Positions 1-8,223 of a stretch of 64,000 bases of DNA are shown in pieces (the stretch's first letter is position 1; every line of letters begins with the position of its first letter). Origin of the DNA: Aquabacterium sp. Its GTDB lineage: Bacteria > Pseudomonadota > Gammaproteobacteria > Burkholderiales > Burkholderiaceae_C. A program made the position numbers and the translations under genes. The DNA lies in contig JAURXM010000064.1 of NCBI GenBank assembly GCA_030654395.1, positions 23,145-87,144 on the forward strand. The letters are read 5' to 3'. The notes beneath the pieces are model-generated. The model had not been told where the DNA came from. It searched no databases and saw nothing but the letters and a program-made list of their open reading frames with translations.

Positions 1-39
1 GCGTGCACCACCGTTAAATTTGATTTGTACGCACTTCAT
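1..39 (-). CDS. possible start of a gene cut by the window edge
   Basis: An ATG on the minus strand at position 39 opens 13 sense codons to the window edge (MKCVQIKFNGGAR). A further in-frame ATG lies at 51. It sits downstream of, and in the same direction as, the zinc-protein gene that ends at 130. The fragment is too short for any family assignment and could be chance. The remaining bases to 129 show no other signal I can support. Confidence 0.22.
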   Translation of the reverse strand, partial: MKCVQIKFNGGAR

Positions 40-129
40 GCTGGCACCCATCAGTTAAAAGCATGGCGCAGCACATGGCTGACACCGACTTTTCCCTGAT
101 ATCGGCCAGGATGAGTTCACACCATAGCC

Positions 130-594
130 TCAGGTTGAGTAGGCCGCGTCGTCGACTGTGATGTTGTGGTCTAGGATGATGGCGCCCAAATGCCCCTCAG
201 GCGGACGTCCGTAGAAGGGGCCACCTGGCTCGGTGAACAAGTAAACGTCTGACTGCAATGCCCCGCAGTGGGAGCAGTGGTTGGTCAGTCTGGTCACCCC
301 GTCGTCGCTGGGCAAATCAACGCGCAAATTGGGCGCCAACAGCCTCAAGGCGTCTGTCAAAGCCAACGGCGGGTTAGAAATGCCATGCACATAAGTGCGG
401 GCATTACCAGACTCGCCAACGTCGACCACATCCGCCGCGACAACAGCATGCACGATATGCAGGCCGTGGCACTTCCAGCAGGTGTGGGTTGAGGTTCGCA
501 GGTGGATAGGGGCAACCAGACTCAATGAGGCTGGCGCCCCTTTGGTTGGGGCCGCACCTTGGCCAAGGTTCTTCTGACTGTGATTGTTCAGCAT
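130..594 (-). CDS. hypothetical protein with two CxxC zinc-ribbon-like pairs
   Basis: A protein of 154 residues from the ATG at 594 (a GTG at 627 is the alternative). The visible signature is an N-terminal HTCWKCH and a later NHCSHCG followed by EPGGPFYG. Two CxxC pairs about 65 residues apart suggest one structural zinc site. No signal peptide or membrane segment is seen, so a cytosolic location is likely. I do not recognise a named function; the cysteine arrangement and absence of low-complexity shadow character argue that it is real. It is divergent from the DUF4936 gene, with an inverted repeat in the gap. The start is uncertain: a weak GGA lies 9 bases before the ATG at 594. Confidence 0.6.
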   Translation of the reverse strand: MLNNHSQKNLGQGAAPTKGAPASLSLVAPIHLRTSTHTCWKCHGLHIVHAVVAADVVDVGESGNARTYVHGISNPPLALTDALRLLAPNLRVDLPSDDGVTRLTNHCSHCGALQSDVYLFTEPGGPFYGRPPEGHLGAIILDHNITVDDAAYST

Positions 595-629
595 GCCGTT
601 TATTCCATGAAGACCTGAGGCATTCACGC

Positions 630-739
630 TAACACGTCACAGCCCATTTTGGTCAAGAACAACAGCATGGACTGCCAGCGTTTTCACCACATTTATATCC
701 ACATCAACGGTTCATTCTTAACGAAAATGGGCCGTGTTA
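630..739. repeat. interrupted inverted repeat between divergent genes
   Basis: The left arm is TAACACG (630-636) then GCCCATTTT (642-650). The right arm is AAAATGGGC (724-732) followed directly by CGTGTTA (733-739). The arms match over 16 bases, with five extra bases in the left arm, and enclose about 73 bases. The repeat fills most of the gap between the zinc-protein gene and DUF4936. It could be an RNA stem, a regulatory pair or a remnant element; no coding sequence is seen inside it. Confidence 0.6.
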
Positions 740-821
740 ACCACTTCACCCTTGAGCAACCCGCCACCGACGTGTCTGCGTAGGTTAACCTTGTGGCTTA
801 TCCATACCCGACACGCTGACT

Positions 822-1145
822 GTGCCTGAACCCACCGATTCTGCGCCACCGCCTAGGTCGCTTTACGTCTACTACCGTGTGCCAGTTCTGGCGCAAGTCG
901 AGGCCAAGGCAGCCATCGAGGCCATGCAGATGGCGCTGCGTGAGTCTGTGGTCGGCTTGGTTGCCAACTTGATGCAACGCGTGGACACCCCAAAGCACGG
1001 CAATGAAGTCACATGGATGGAGATTTACGCCCATCCGCATGGCATCAGCCCATCACATGAGGCCCTGCTGGCAGAACACCTTGCGCGCCTGCCTTGCGGC
1101 CTGATAGGCGAGCGTCACGCCGAAGTGTTTGCTCCATTACTTTAA
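822..1145 (+). CDS. DUF4936 family protein
   Basis: A small protein of 107 residues from a GTG start. The N-terminal YVYYRVP strand, a central helix rich in Ala and Met, and TWMEIYAHP match the DUF4936 pattern of Burkholderiales, whose function is unknown. No membrane or export signal is visible. The stop lies 12 bases before the NRDE gene, so the two are probably co-transcribed. The GTG is preferred because no ATG precedes the conserved YVYYR segment. Confidence 0.8.
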   Translation: MPEPTDSAPPPRSLYVYYRVPVLAQVEAKAAIEAMQMALRESVVGLVANLMQRVDTPKHGNEVTWMEIYAHPHGISPSHEALLAEHLARLPCGLIGERHAEVFAPLL

Positions 1146-1157
1146 GAGGGGATAAGC

Positions 1158-2156
1158 ATGTGCTTGGTCGCCATGGCCTTGGATCAAAGTAGTCGGTTTC
1201 CATTTGTCCTGGCAACCAACCGCGATGAATTTTTTGACCGCCCAACCAACCGCTTGGCCTGGTGGGAGCCGGGTGATGGCGCACCACCCATTTTGTCTGG
1301 GCGTGACCTGCAAGAAGGCGGCACTTGGCTAGGCCTGAATGCACATGGTCGTTTGGCCCTGATTACCAATATCCGCAACCCATCTGACGTTGACCCGTTG
1401 GCGCCATCCCGTGGGCAGATCGTGCCGCAGTGGCTCAGGGGCGACTCATCCATGGCCATGTTGTGGCCTCGTCTTGCCATGGCAGGACACAACGGATTTA
1501 ACATGCTTGCGCTGGATTTTGCGCAAGGCGAATGCTTCTGGCTGAACAACCGCAAGCTGTATCCGGAGCACCTGCAAAAGGGCATCTTTGGCTTGTCCAA
1601 TGCCCAACTGAACACGCCTTGGCCCAAGGTTCAGCAATTAAAGGCCAAACTCAAGCAGGCTGTTTTGGCAGCAGACGATACAGAAATACTGATCAACCGC
1701 TTGTTTGAAGCCTTGGCTGACCCTACGGTCCACCCCGATGCGCTCCTGCCTCAGACGGGTGTGCCGCTTGAGTGGGAGCGGATGCTGTCCTCCACCTTTA
1801 TCCGCGCTGGCACGGCCCTTTACGGCACCCGCTGCTCCACACTGGTCATCACGGAGCGCATCAATAAGCGCCTGGTCACCCACGTCCTAGAACGCACGTT
1901 CACGGCACATGGCGGCATGGCACTGCTGCGCCGGATCACCCTCAAAAATTGGCCCCCTCGACACACCATGTCAGAGTCAGATGTCGCCAAACTCGACCAC
2001 ACCCTGCTGCCCGCGGCCATGCGCCACGATGACGCATTCGAGAGCAGCGATGTATCCGAATTAGCCAATCACGCCCTGCCCTCGATCCCGGCTCTTCGCA
2101 AAACAAGAGCACGCAGCCTGATCAAGGCGGGCAAGGTGCGACCGCTTAAAGCGTGA
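1158..2156 (+). CDS. NRDE family protein (TANGO2-like)
   Basis: A protein of 332 residues beginning MCLVAMAL, with the family-defining ATNRDEFFDRPT at residues 20-31 and GTWLGLN near 55. NRDE/TANGO2 proteins occur from bacteria to mitochondria; a role in haem or lipid handling has been proposed but the bacterial activity is not settled. An excellent ribosome site (AGAGGGG) stands before the ATG. The N-terminal Cys2, exposed after Met removal, is typical of Ntn-hydrolase-like folds. The last 11 bases overlap the convergent GNAT gene. Confidence 0.9.
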   Translation: MCLVAMALDQSSRFPFVLATNRDEFFDRPTNRLAWWEPGDGAPPILSGRDLQEGGTWLGLNAHGRLALITNIRNPSDVDPLAPSRGQIVPQWLRGDSSMAMLWPRLAMAGHNGFNMLALDFAQGECFWLNNRKLYPEHLQKGIFGLSNAQLNTPWPKVQQLKAKLKQAVLAADDTEILINRLFEALADPTVHPDALLPQTGVPLEWERMLSSTFIRAGTALYGTRCSTLVITERINKRLVTHVLERTFTAHGGMALLRRITLKNWPPRHTMSESDVAKLDHTLLPAAMRHDDAFESSDVSELANHALPSIPALRKTRARSLIKAGKVRPLKA

Positions 2157-2589
2157 GCGTCATCGATTGATGAGGTATATCAACCTCATCAAACACCGGC
2201 CCTTTTGCTTGAAAACCATGCCGTGCATAGAAGGCTTGCGCCGTCAGTTGTGCATGCAGGCTGATCTCGTGAATGTGTTGCGAGCGTGCCTGCTCTAGCA
2301 ATGCCAGCAAGACCTGAGCACCAAGGCCAGCACCACGGCTAGGGCGCATCACTGCCATGCGTCCAATTTTGGCGTGTCCACGGGTCTGCCCAACATGAAT
2401 CAAGCGCCCTGTTGCCACAGGCAAACCAGCCGAATCAAAGGCCACCACGTGTGTGGCATCACCATCGTCGGCATCCCACTCTTCAGCTACGGGTATGCCT
2501 TGCTCGTCAATGAAGACGGCCGTACGCACAGCACGAGCCGCCTCACTCAGTTCACGCCAACTACCTGCTTGAAGCGTGTGCACAGTCAT
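2146..2589 (-). CDS. GNAT family N-acetyltransferase
   Basis: A protein of 147 residues with a GNAT fold. It has VFIDEQGIP early, VATGRLI on the central strands, and the acetyl-CoA loop as IGRMAVMRPSRGAGLGAQVL (about residues 76-95), followed by HAQLTAQAFYARHGF. These are features of small YjcF/ElaA-like acyltransferases, whose substrate cannot be read from sequence. It starts 11 bases after the acyl-CoA ligase stop on the same strand, so it is probably the last gene of that transcript. Its end overlaps the NRDE gene convergently by 11 bases. Confidence 0.87.
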   Translation of the reverse strand: MTVHTLQAGSWRELSEAARAVRTAVFIDEQGIPVAEEWDADDGDATHVVAFDSAGLPVATGRLIHVGQTRGHAKIGRMAVMRPSRGAGLGAQVLLALLEQARSQHIHEISLHAQLTAQAFYARHGFQAKGPVFDEVDIPHQSMTLTL

Positions 2590-2600
2590 GTCAACAAAAA

Positions 2601-4343
2601 TCAGCGCAATTCGCGACGCAAGATCTTGCCCACAGGCGTTTTGGGCAATTCGGTGTCACGGAACTCGACGATGCGAGGAATTTTGTAGCCCGTCAGGTTC
2701 TTGCGGCAGTGTGCAATGATGTCCTCTTTCGTGAGGCTAGGATTGCGAGGCACGATGATGACTTTGACACGCTCTCCCGCCACTTCGTCCGGCACGCCGA
2801 CAGCAGCAACCTCCTTGACATCGGGGTGCATCGCAATCACGTCTTCAATCTCATTGGGATAGACGTTAAAGCCAGACACCAAAATCATGTCCTTTTTGCG
2901 GTCAACGATTTTGAGAAAACCCAACTCATCCATCACGGCGATGTCGCCTGTAGCCAACCAACCTTCGCTGTCAATGGCATTGGCCGTGTCTTCTGGACGC
3001 ATCCAGTAGCCCTTCATCACCTGAGGGCCGCGCACAACCAATTCACCTGGCTCACCAATGTTGGCCCAAGAGCCATCTTCGCGACGGCAACGCACCTCAG
3101 TTGAAGGCACAGGCACGCCGATTGAGCCTGTAAAGGCGGGGCCTGGCTTGCTGATGTCAACAGGCGCTTGTGTCACGATGGGAGAGCACTCGGTCAGGCC
3201 ATAGCCTTCAACGATCGAGTTGCCGGTGACTTCTTTCCAGCGCTCAGCAATGCTGCGTTGCAGCGCCATGCCGCCAGCCACAGCCAGCTTCAAGTTAGAG
3301 AAGTCACGTTTGCGGAAATCAGGATCATCCAAAAAGGATGAATACAAGGTGTTCACGCATGTGATGCCGCTGAAGTTCTCTTTCTTCAAAATCATCATCA
3401 CACGCTTGGTATCGCGCGGGTTGGCGATCAGGATGTTGCGGCCGCCAAGCGCCATGAATATCAAGCAATTAACGGTTAGCGAGAAGATGTGATACAGCGG
3501 CAGCGGGGTCACCACTGTCTCGGCATCGCCTGTCAGCTGACCCTCAGCAAAAGCCAAGGCCTGCTGGCAGTTAGCCAATACGTTGCGGTGGGTCAGCATG
3601 GCGCCCTTGGCCACGCCCGTTGTGCCACCTGTGTATTGCAAGAAAGCCAAATCTTCTGCGTTGACATCAGCTGGCTTGAGCTTCACGCTGGCGCCTGCCT
3701 GCAACGCATCACGAATCCAAACAGCACCTGGCAACTTATACGCTGGCACCATTTTCTGAACCTTGCGAAGCGCAAAATTCAGTGCACGCCCCTTCAGATT
3801 GAGCATGCCATCGGACAACAAATCACCAATCTGAGTCAGTACAACCCGCTTGATCTTCGTGCCCGCCATAGCCTCTTGCAAGGTACTGGCAAAATTCTCC
3901 ATCACGATGATGGTTTCAGCGCCACTGTCTTTGAGTTGGTGATTGAGTTCACGCGCGGTATACAGCGGGTTCACGTTGACCACGACGGCGCCAATACGCA
4001 GCACTGCGAACAAACAAACGGGGTATTGGAAGGTGTTGGGCAGCATGATCGCCACACGATCACCCTTTTTAACACCCTGACTTTGCAGCCAGCTGGCGAA
4101 CGCCTTGACGAGGCGATCCAGCCTGTCGTACGTCATCTCTGTCCCGATGCTCACAAACGACGGCCGAGTGCGAAACTTATTGATGCACTCGTCAAAATAC
4201 TGACTCAACGAAGTGTATTTGTTGACGTCGATATCGTGCGGCACACCTTCCACATACGACGACAACCAGATTCGGTTGGTCGATCCATCGGGGTTGACGA
4301 TGGATTGCGCTGGAAATGCTGCCGCGGCCGTTGATTGTGTCAT
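2601..4343 (-). CDS. fadD: long-chain fatty acid-CoA ligase
   Basis: An adenylate-forming enzyme of 580 residues that activates a fatty acid with ATP and CoA. The phosphate loop YTGGTTGVAKGA is near residues 237-248, the YGLTEC motif follows mid-protein, then ATGD and DRKKDMI in the hinge. The C-terminal catalytic Lys lies in KTPVGKILRRELR. Size and motifs fit FadD. I chose the ATG at 4343 because AAGGA stands about 7 bases upstream; a longer frame exists to 4391. It is the fourth enzyme of a leftward cassette (ketoreductase, hydratase, thiolase, ligase). A 116-base gap with a hairpin separates it from the thiolase. Confidence 0.92.
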   Translation of the reverse strand: MTQSTAAAAFPAQSIVNPDGSTNRIWLSSYVEGVPHDIDVNKYTSLSQYFDECINKFRTRPSFVSIGTEMTYDRLDRLVKAFASWLQSQGVKKGDRVAIMLPNTFQYPVCLFAVLRIGAVVVNVNPLYTARELNHQLKDSGAETIIVMENFASTLQEAMAGTKIKRVVLTQIGDLLSDGMLNLKGRALNFALRKVQKMVPAYKLPGAVWIRDALQAGASVKLKPADVNAEDLAFLQYTGGTTGVAKGAMLTHRNVLANCQQALAFAEGQLTGDAETVVTPLPLYHIFSLTVNCLIFMALGGRNILIANPRDTKRVMMILKKENFSGITCVNTLYSSFLDDPDFRKRDFSNLKLAVAGGMALQRSIAERWKEVTGNSIVEGYGLTECSPIVTQAPVDISKPGPAFTGSIGVPVPSTEVRCRREDGSWANIGEPGELVVRGPQVMKGYWMRPEDTANAIDSEGWLATGDIAVMDELGFLKIVDRKKDMILVSGFNVYPNEIEDVIAMHPDVKEVAAVGVPDEVAGERVKVIIVPRNPSLTKEDIIAHCRKNLTGYKIPRIVEFRDTELPKTPVGKILRRELR

Positions 4344-4413
4344 CCGAAAATCCTTCATACCCGATAAACCGACATGGCCTCGGGGTGCCAAAACAAGTGG
4401 CGGAGTGTATCAA

Positions 4414-4446
4414 CCTCAAAGAAGTTTATGGGAAAACCCTTTGAGG
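4414..4446 (-). other. intercistronic hairpin between thiolase and ligase genes
   Basis: CCTCAAAG (4414-4421) and CTTTGAGG (4439-4446) are perfect 8-base inverted arms around a 17-base loop. The structure lies just after the thiolase stop and 70 bases before the ligase start. There is no clear T-run on the minus strand, so it is more likely a processing or attenuation stem than a full terminator. Confidence 0.55.
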
Positions 4447-4459
4447 CCAGGCCAGCAAA

Positions 4460-5749
4460 TTACCGCTCAACAATCGCCACGACGCCTTGACCGCCAGCGG
4501 CGCAGATCGAGATCAGGCCACGGCCAGATCCCTTTTGAGCCAACATTTTGGCCAACGACGCCACGATACGCCCGCCTGTTGCAGCGAACGGGTGGCCAGC
4601 TGCCAAGGAGCTGCCATTGACATTGAGCTTGCTGCGGTCGATCGAGCCCAGCGGCTTGTCCAAACCCAGACGCTCCTTGCAATACTTGGCATCTTCCCAA
4701 GCCTTCAAGGTGCACAACACTTGTGCGGCAAACGCTTCATGGATCTCATAGAAATCGAAGTCTTGCAAGGTCAAACCAGCACGCTTGAGCATGCGCGGCA
4801 CAGCGTAGGCAGGGGCCATCAGCAGGCCCTCTTTCTTGTTGTAGAAATCGACAGCAGCCACTTCACTGAAAGTCAAGTAAGCCAGCACGGGCAGGTTGCG
4901 CTCTTTGGCCCACTCTTCGCTGCCCAACAGCACAGCGGAGGCGCCGTCAGTCAAAGGTGTGGAGTTGCCCGGTGTCAATGTGCCCTGGCCCGGTGCAATC
5001 TTCTTGTCAAAGCAAGGCTTGAGCGAGCGCAGCTTCTCGATCGTCAGATCGGGACGCATGTTGTTGTCCTTGGTCACACCCTTGAATGGGGTGATCATGT
5101 CTGCAAAGAAGCCGTCCTTATAAGCACGAGCCAAATTCTGGTGGCTGGCGAAGGCCAATTGATCTTGGTCTTCACGTGCAATGCCCCACTCGCGTGCCAT
5201 CAGTTCAGCATGCTCACCCATGGAGTAGCCAGTACGTGGCTCACCATTCTTAGGAACGGCTGGCTTGACAAACATGCTCGGACGCATCTTGGAGGCCAAT
5301 GCCAAACGCTGGCTCGTGGTCTTGGCACGGTTGATGTCCAACATGATCTTGCGCATTTTCTCGTTCACACCGATAGGCGCGTCCGAAGTGGTGTCTACAC
5401 CGCCACCCATGCCGCAATCGATTTGACCCAAGGCGATTTTATTGCCCACCAGCATCAGTGCTTCTAGGCCGGTGCCGCAAGCTTGCTGCAAGTCAAAGGC
5501 TGTGGTTTCAGGCGACAAGGTTGTCGACAACACTGTTTCACGCACCAAGTTGAAGTCACTTGAATGCTTCATCACGGCGCCAGCAGCCACATCACCCAAG
5601 CGCACGCCGTGCAGGTTGAAGCGATCGACCAAGCCTTGGAAGGCGGCTGTCAGCATCTCTTGGTTAGAGACATGCGAATAAACGGTATTGGAGCGGGCGA
5701 ATGGGATGCGGTTGCCACCGATGATGGCGACACGACGAATGGTGCTCAT
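4460..5749 (-). CDS. acetyl-CoA C-acyltransferase (thiolase, FadI/FadA2-like)
   Basis: A thiolase of 429 residues that cleaves 3-ketoacyl-CoA with CoA, or condenses in reverse. The nucleophilic Cys is in QQACGTG (C91). The catalytic His is in YEIHEAFAAQ (about 345-350). The second Cys is in SICAAGGQG (C416). NVNGSSLAAGHPFAATGGR is the conserved glycine-rich stretch before it. The length matches FadI-type enzymes rather than the 390-residue PhaA type. It follows the MaoC gene after a 55-base gap on the same strand, consistent with an operon. Confidence 0.93.
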   Translation of the reverse strand: MSTIRRVAIIGGNRIPFARSNTVYSHVSNQEMLTAAFQGLVDRFNLHGVRLGDVAAGAVMKHSSDFNLVRETVLSTTLSPETTAFDLQQACGTGLEALMLVGNKIALGQIDCGMGGGVDTTSDAPIGVNEKMRKIMLDINRAKTTSQRLALASKMRPSMFVKPAVPKNGEPRTGYSMGEHAELMAREWGIAREDQDQLAFASHQNLARAYKDGFFADMITPFKGVTKDNNMRPDLTIEKLRSLKPCFDKKIAPGQGTLTPGNSTPLTDGASAVLLGSEEWAKERNLPVLAYLTFSEVAAVDFYNKKEGLLMAPAYAVPRMLKRAGLTLQDFDFYEIHEAFAAQVLCTLKAWEDAKYCKERLGLDKPLGSIDRSKLNVNGSSLAAGHPFAATGGRIVASLAKMLAQKGSGRGLISICAAGGQGVVAIVER

Positions 5750-5804
5750 GAGTATGTCCTTTAGGGCAAAAAAATTGGCGAAATGAATAAAACGACGTGT
5801 GTGA

Positions 5805-6665
5805 TCAGTAGGTCACGCGACCACGCAAATGGGGCTTGTCACCCTTGGCATTGCGTACTTCAAAGACGGTGCCATGCTCTTGCCTAGCAGCCCACAAAGA
5901 GGCCTTCGCAGGCAAAAACAAAGGCGTTTTGAACTCCACGATCACCTCGGCGTGATCAACCGCCTCGCGTGGCATCAGGGCTGACAAGGCCTTGGCTTTG
6001 GTCCACATGCCATGGGCAATCGCTTTGCGAAAACCCATGAACTTAGCCGTGATCGCAAACAGGTGAATCGGGTTGATATCGCCCGATACGCGGCCATAAG
6101 ATCGACCAATACCCGCACCAGCAAAAAAGTCAGCCTGATGCGAGATAGGTGTGTCATCTGTCAGCGCACTGGTGTACGGCTCACCTTGTGGTGTGCGTAC
6201 GCCCAAACGGAGCAAAGTCCAAGTGCTCTCCCAAACCACGTCACCCGCACGCAAAGCACGGGCATGTAGCGTGAACACCTGGCCTTTTTCATGCGCGTAC
6301 AACTCGCCGGGGCTCATCTCAATGCGCAACTCATCGCCCACATTGATGCGTTTGAGCAGCTTGGCACTGTTAGCCAAATGCACCGTCCCCATGGCAGGCC
6401 ACGGGAAGGCTTTGGCGCCAAACAACATCATGGCCAACGGGAACGCCTGCATGTGCGGATACAGCATGGGCACGCCATGCGCTTTGGTGAACCCACAGAC
6501 CTTGGCGTAGGCTGCGACGTCTTTGGCATTCACCACCACACGTGGGCGCACGTACGTCACTTGAGGCAAAGCGGTGACCACGCCGGGACGCTTGCCACTT
6601 GAGCGCAGCGCGCCCAAGTTCAAGGCCAGCGCACTGGGTAGCTTCTTGACTTCGATGATCTTCAT
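5805..6665 (-). CDS. MaoC-type (R)-specific enoyl-CoA hydratase, double hot-dog
   Basis: A protein of 286 residues with the hydratase-2 motif in its C-terminal half: SGDINPIHLFAITAKFMGF, then AHGMW. The catalytic Asp and His are those of GDxNPxH. The N-terminal half resembles a degenerate second hot-dog domain, as in HtdX of mycobacteria. It would hydrate trans-2-enoyl-CoA to the (R)-3-hydroxy form. It lies 21 bases after the ketoreductase stop. The start is uncertain: I use ATG 6665 (MKIIEVKKLP); ATG 6683 would add six residues. Neither has a strong ribosome site. Confidence 0.87.
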   Translation of the reverse strand: MKIIEVKKLPSALALNLGALRSSGKRPGVVTALPQVTYVRPRVVVNAKDVAAYAKVCGFTKAHGVPMLYPHMQAFPLAMMLFGAKAFPWPAMGTVHLANSAKLLKRINVGDELRIEMSPGELYAHEKGQVFTLHARALRAGDVVWESTWTLLRLGVRTPQGEPYTSALTDDTPISHQADFFAGAGIGRSYGRVSGDINPIHLFAITAKFMGFRKAIAHGMWTKAKALSALMPREAVDHAEVIVEFKTPLFLPAKASLWAARQEHGTVFEVRNAKGDKPHLRGRVTY

Positions 6666-6686
6666 AGGATCTCGCTTCGTCATGGG

Positions 6687-8099
6687 TCAAGCACCAATCA
6701 AACTTTGGCCGCAAACACGGATCACGTTATTCGTGACGCCACTGGATGCTGGGCTGGCGTACCAAGCAATCGCCTCAGCCACGTCAACGGGCTGACCACC
6801 TTGGCTCATGGAGTTCATGCGACGGCCTGCTTCACGGATCGCAAAAGGCACAGCCGCGGTCATCTGCGTTTCGATGAAGCCAGGCGCCACGGCATTGATG
6901 GTGATGCCATGCTCAGCAAAAATGGGGGCTGAACTGTTGACCATACCGATCACGCCGGCCTTGGATACTGCGTAATTGGTTTGCCCCATGTTGCCTGCGA
7001 TGCCGCTGATGGACGACACACACACAATGCGCCCACCGGACTTCAAGGCGCCTGAAGCGACCAAGGCTTCATTGATGCGCTCTTGCGTCGACAGGTTGAC
7101 GTTGACCACCAACTGCCAGAGGTGCTCTTTCATGTTGGCGATGGTCTTGTCGCGGGTGACACCAGCGTTGTGCACAACCACATCCCAGCCGCCCTGAGCT
7201 TTGGCCGCGTCGACCAATTTCTGTGGTGCCTCGGCTGAACCAATGTCCATGGCCAAAGAGATGCCGCCCAAACGCTTGGCAACCTCGTCCAATCCAGCCT
7301 GCGCCTGAGGCACGTCCAAACATGTCACTTGTGCGCCATCACGCGCCATGACTTCAGCGATCGCCTCACCAATACCGCGTGATGCACCGGTAACCAGCAC
7401 TTTCTTGCCAGCCAAAGGCAGGTTCCAGTCTTTAGGCACGACCAAGTCGCCTACTGGCTTGCCAACGCGCATGACCTGCGCAGACACGTATGCCGAACGC
7501 GGTGACAACAAGAAACGCATGGTGGATTCGATGTTGCCCTCGGCACCTTCGGACACGTACACGAGTTGGGCATTGATGCCCTTTTTCATTTCCTTGCCCA
7601 GTGAGCGCGCCAAACCTTCCAGCGAGCGTTGCACGGTGGCCTTGCGTGGCGACTTACACTCTTCTGGTGGACGACCCAAGATCACGACGCGACCGCAAGG
7701 CAGCACCGAGCGGGCTGCGTCATGGAAGAACCAGTACAGCGCATCAGATTGGGTACTGTCTTCTAAACCTGTGGCATCAAAGACCAGGGCCTTGACTTTT
7801 TCACCTGGCTTGCCGTCCACGCTCCAGCGGCCGGTCGTCAAACCAGCCTTGTTGGCCACGGACACCCACTGCGGCAACTTGTCGTGCGCAACGCTTTGGG
7901 CGCCAATGCTTTTGAATGTAGCGGCCAAGGCTTCCAGCAATTGAGGTTCAGCACCACCCCCGCCCACCAAAATAGAGCCTTGAATAACGGGCTGACCAGC
8001 CTTGTGGCGCTCTAATGGCAACGGCTTGGGCAGGCCCAGTGCGTTGATCAATTTGGCGCCCATGGGCGAGTTAGCAAAATCGAGGTAACCGTCAGTCAT
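6687..8099 (-). CDS. 3-ketoacyl-CoA/ACP reductase, FabG4-like two-domain SDR
   Basis: A protein of 470 residues, far longer than ordinary FabG (about 250). The C-terminal half is a classical SDR: TGASRGIGEAIAEVMA binds nucleotide, NAGVTRD follows, and the catalytic set is SSISG with TNYAVSKAG. The N-terminal 210 residues form a flavodoxin-like domain (GSILVGGGGAEPQ) as in high-molecular-weight FabG4. It interconverts 3-ketoacyl and 3-hydroxyacyl thioesters. The ATG at 8099 is preferred over frames reaching 8183 because the conserved region begins MTDGYLDFANS. It is the first enzyme gene after the TetR regulator. Confidence 0.9.
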   Translation of the reverse strand: MTDGYLDFANSPMGAKLINALGLPKPLPLERHKAGQPVIQGSILVGGGGAEPQLLEALAATFKSIGAQSVAHDKLPQWVSVANKAGLTTGRWSVDGKPGEKVKALVFDATGLEDSTQSDALYWFFHDAARSVLPCGRVVILGRPPEECKSPRKATVQRSLEGLARSLGKEMKKGINAQLVYVSEGAEGNIESTMRFLLSPRSAYVSAQVMRVGKPVGDLVVPKDWNLPLAGKKVLVTGASRGIGEAIAEVMARDGAQVTCLDVPQAQAGLDEVAKRLGGISLAMDIGSAEAPQKLVDAAKAQGGWDVVVHNAGVTRDKTIANMKEHLWQLVVNVNLSTQERINEALVASGALKSGGRIVCVSSISGIAGNMGQTNYAVSKAGVIGMVNSSAPIFAEHGITINAVAPGFIETQMTAAVPFAIREAGRRMNSMSQGGQPVDVAEAIAWYASPASSGVTNNVIRVCGQSLIGA

Positions 8100-8223
8100 A
8101 AGGGTCTCTTTATAGGCAGATGGCATGCGGACGTGAACAGTCTCGTCAAACCAGGTTGGTGAAGCGACCCGCCAAAACGGCAAGTCAAGGTGTTATTGAT
8201 AAAACTGGATGAATGCGAATAAC

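Noticed and set aside
8110..8138. Promoter TTCACG-N17-TATAAA before the ketoreductase
   Set aside because: The implied start is only a few bases from the ATG, which would leave no ribosome site; more likely chance.
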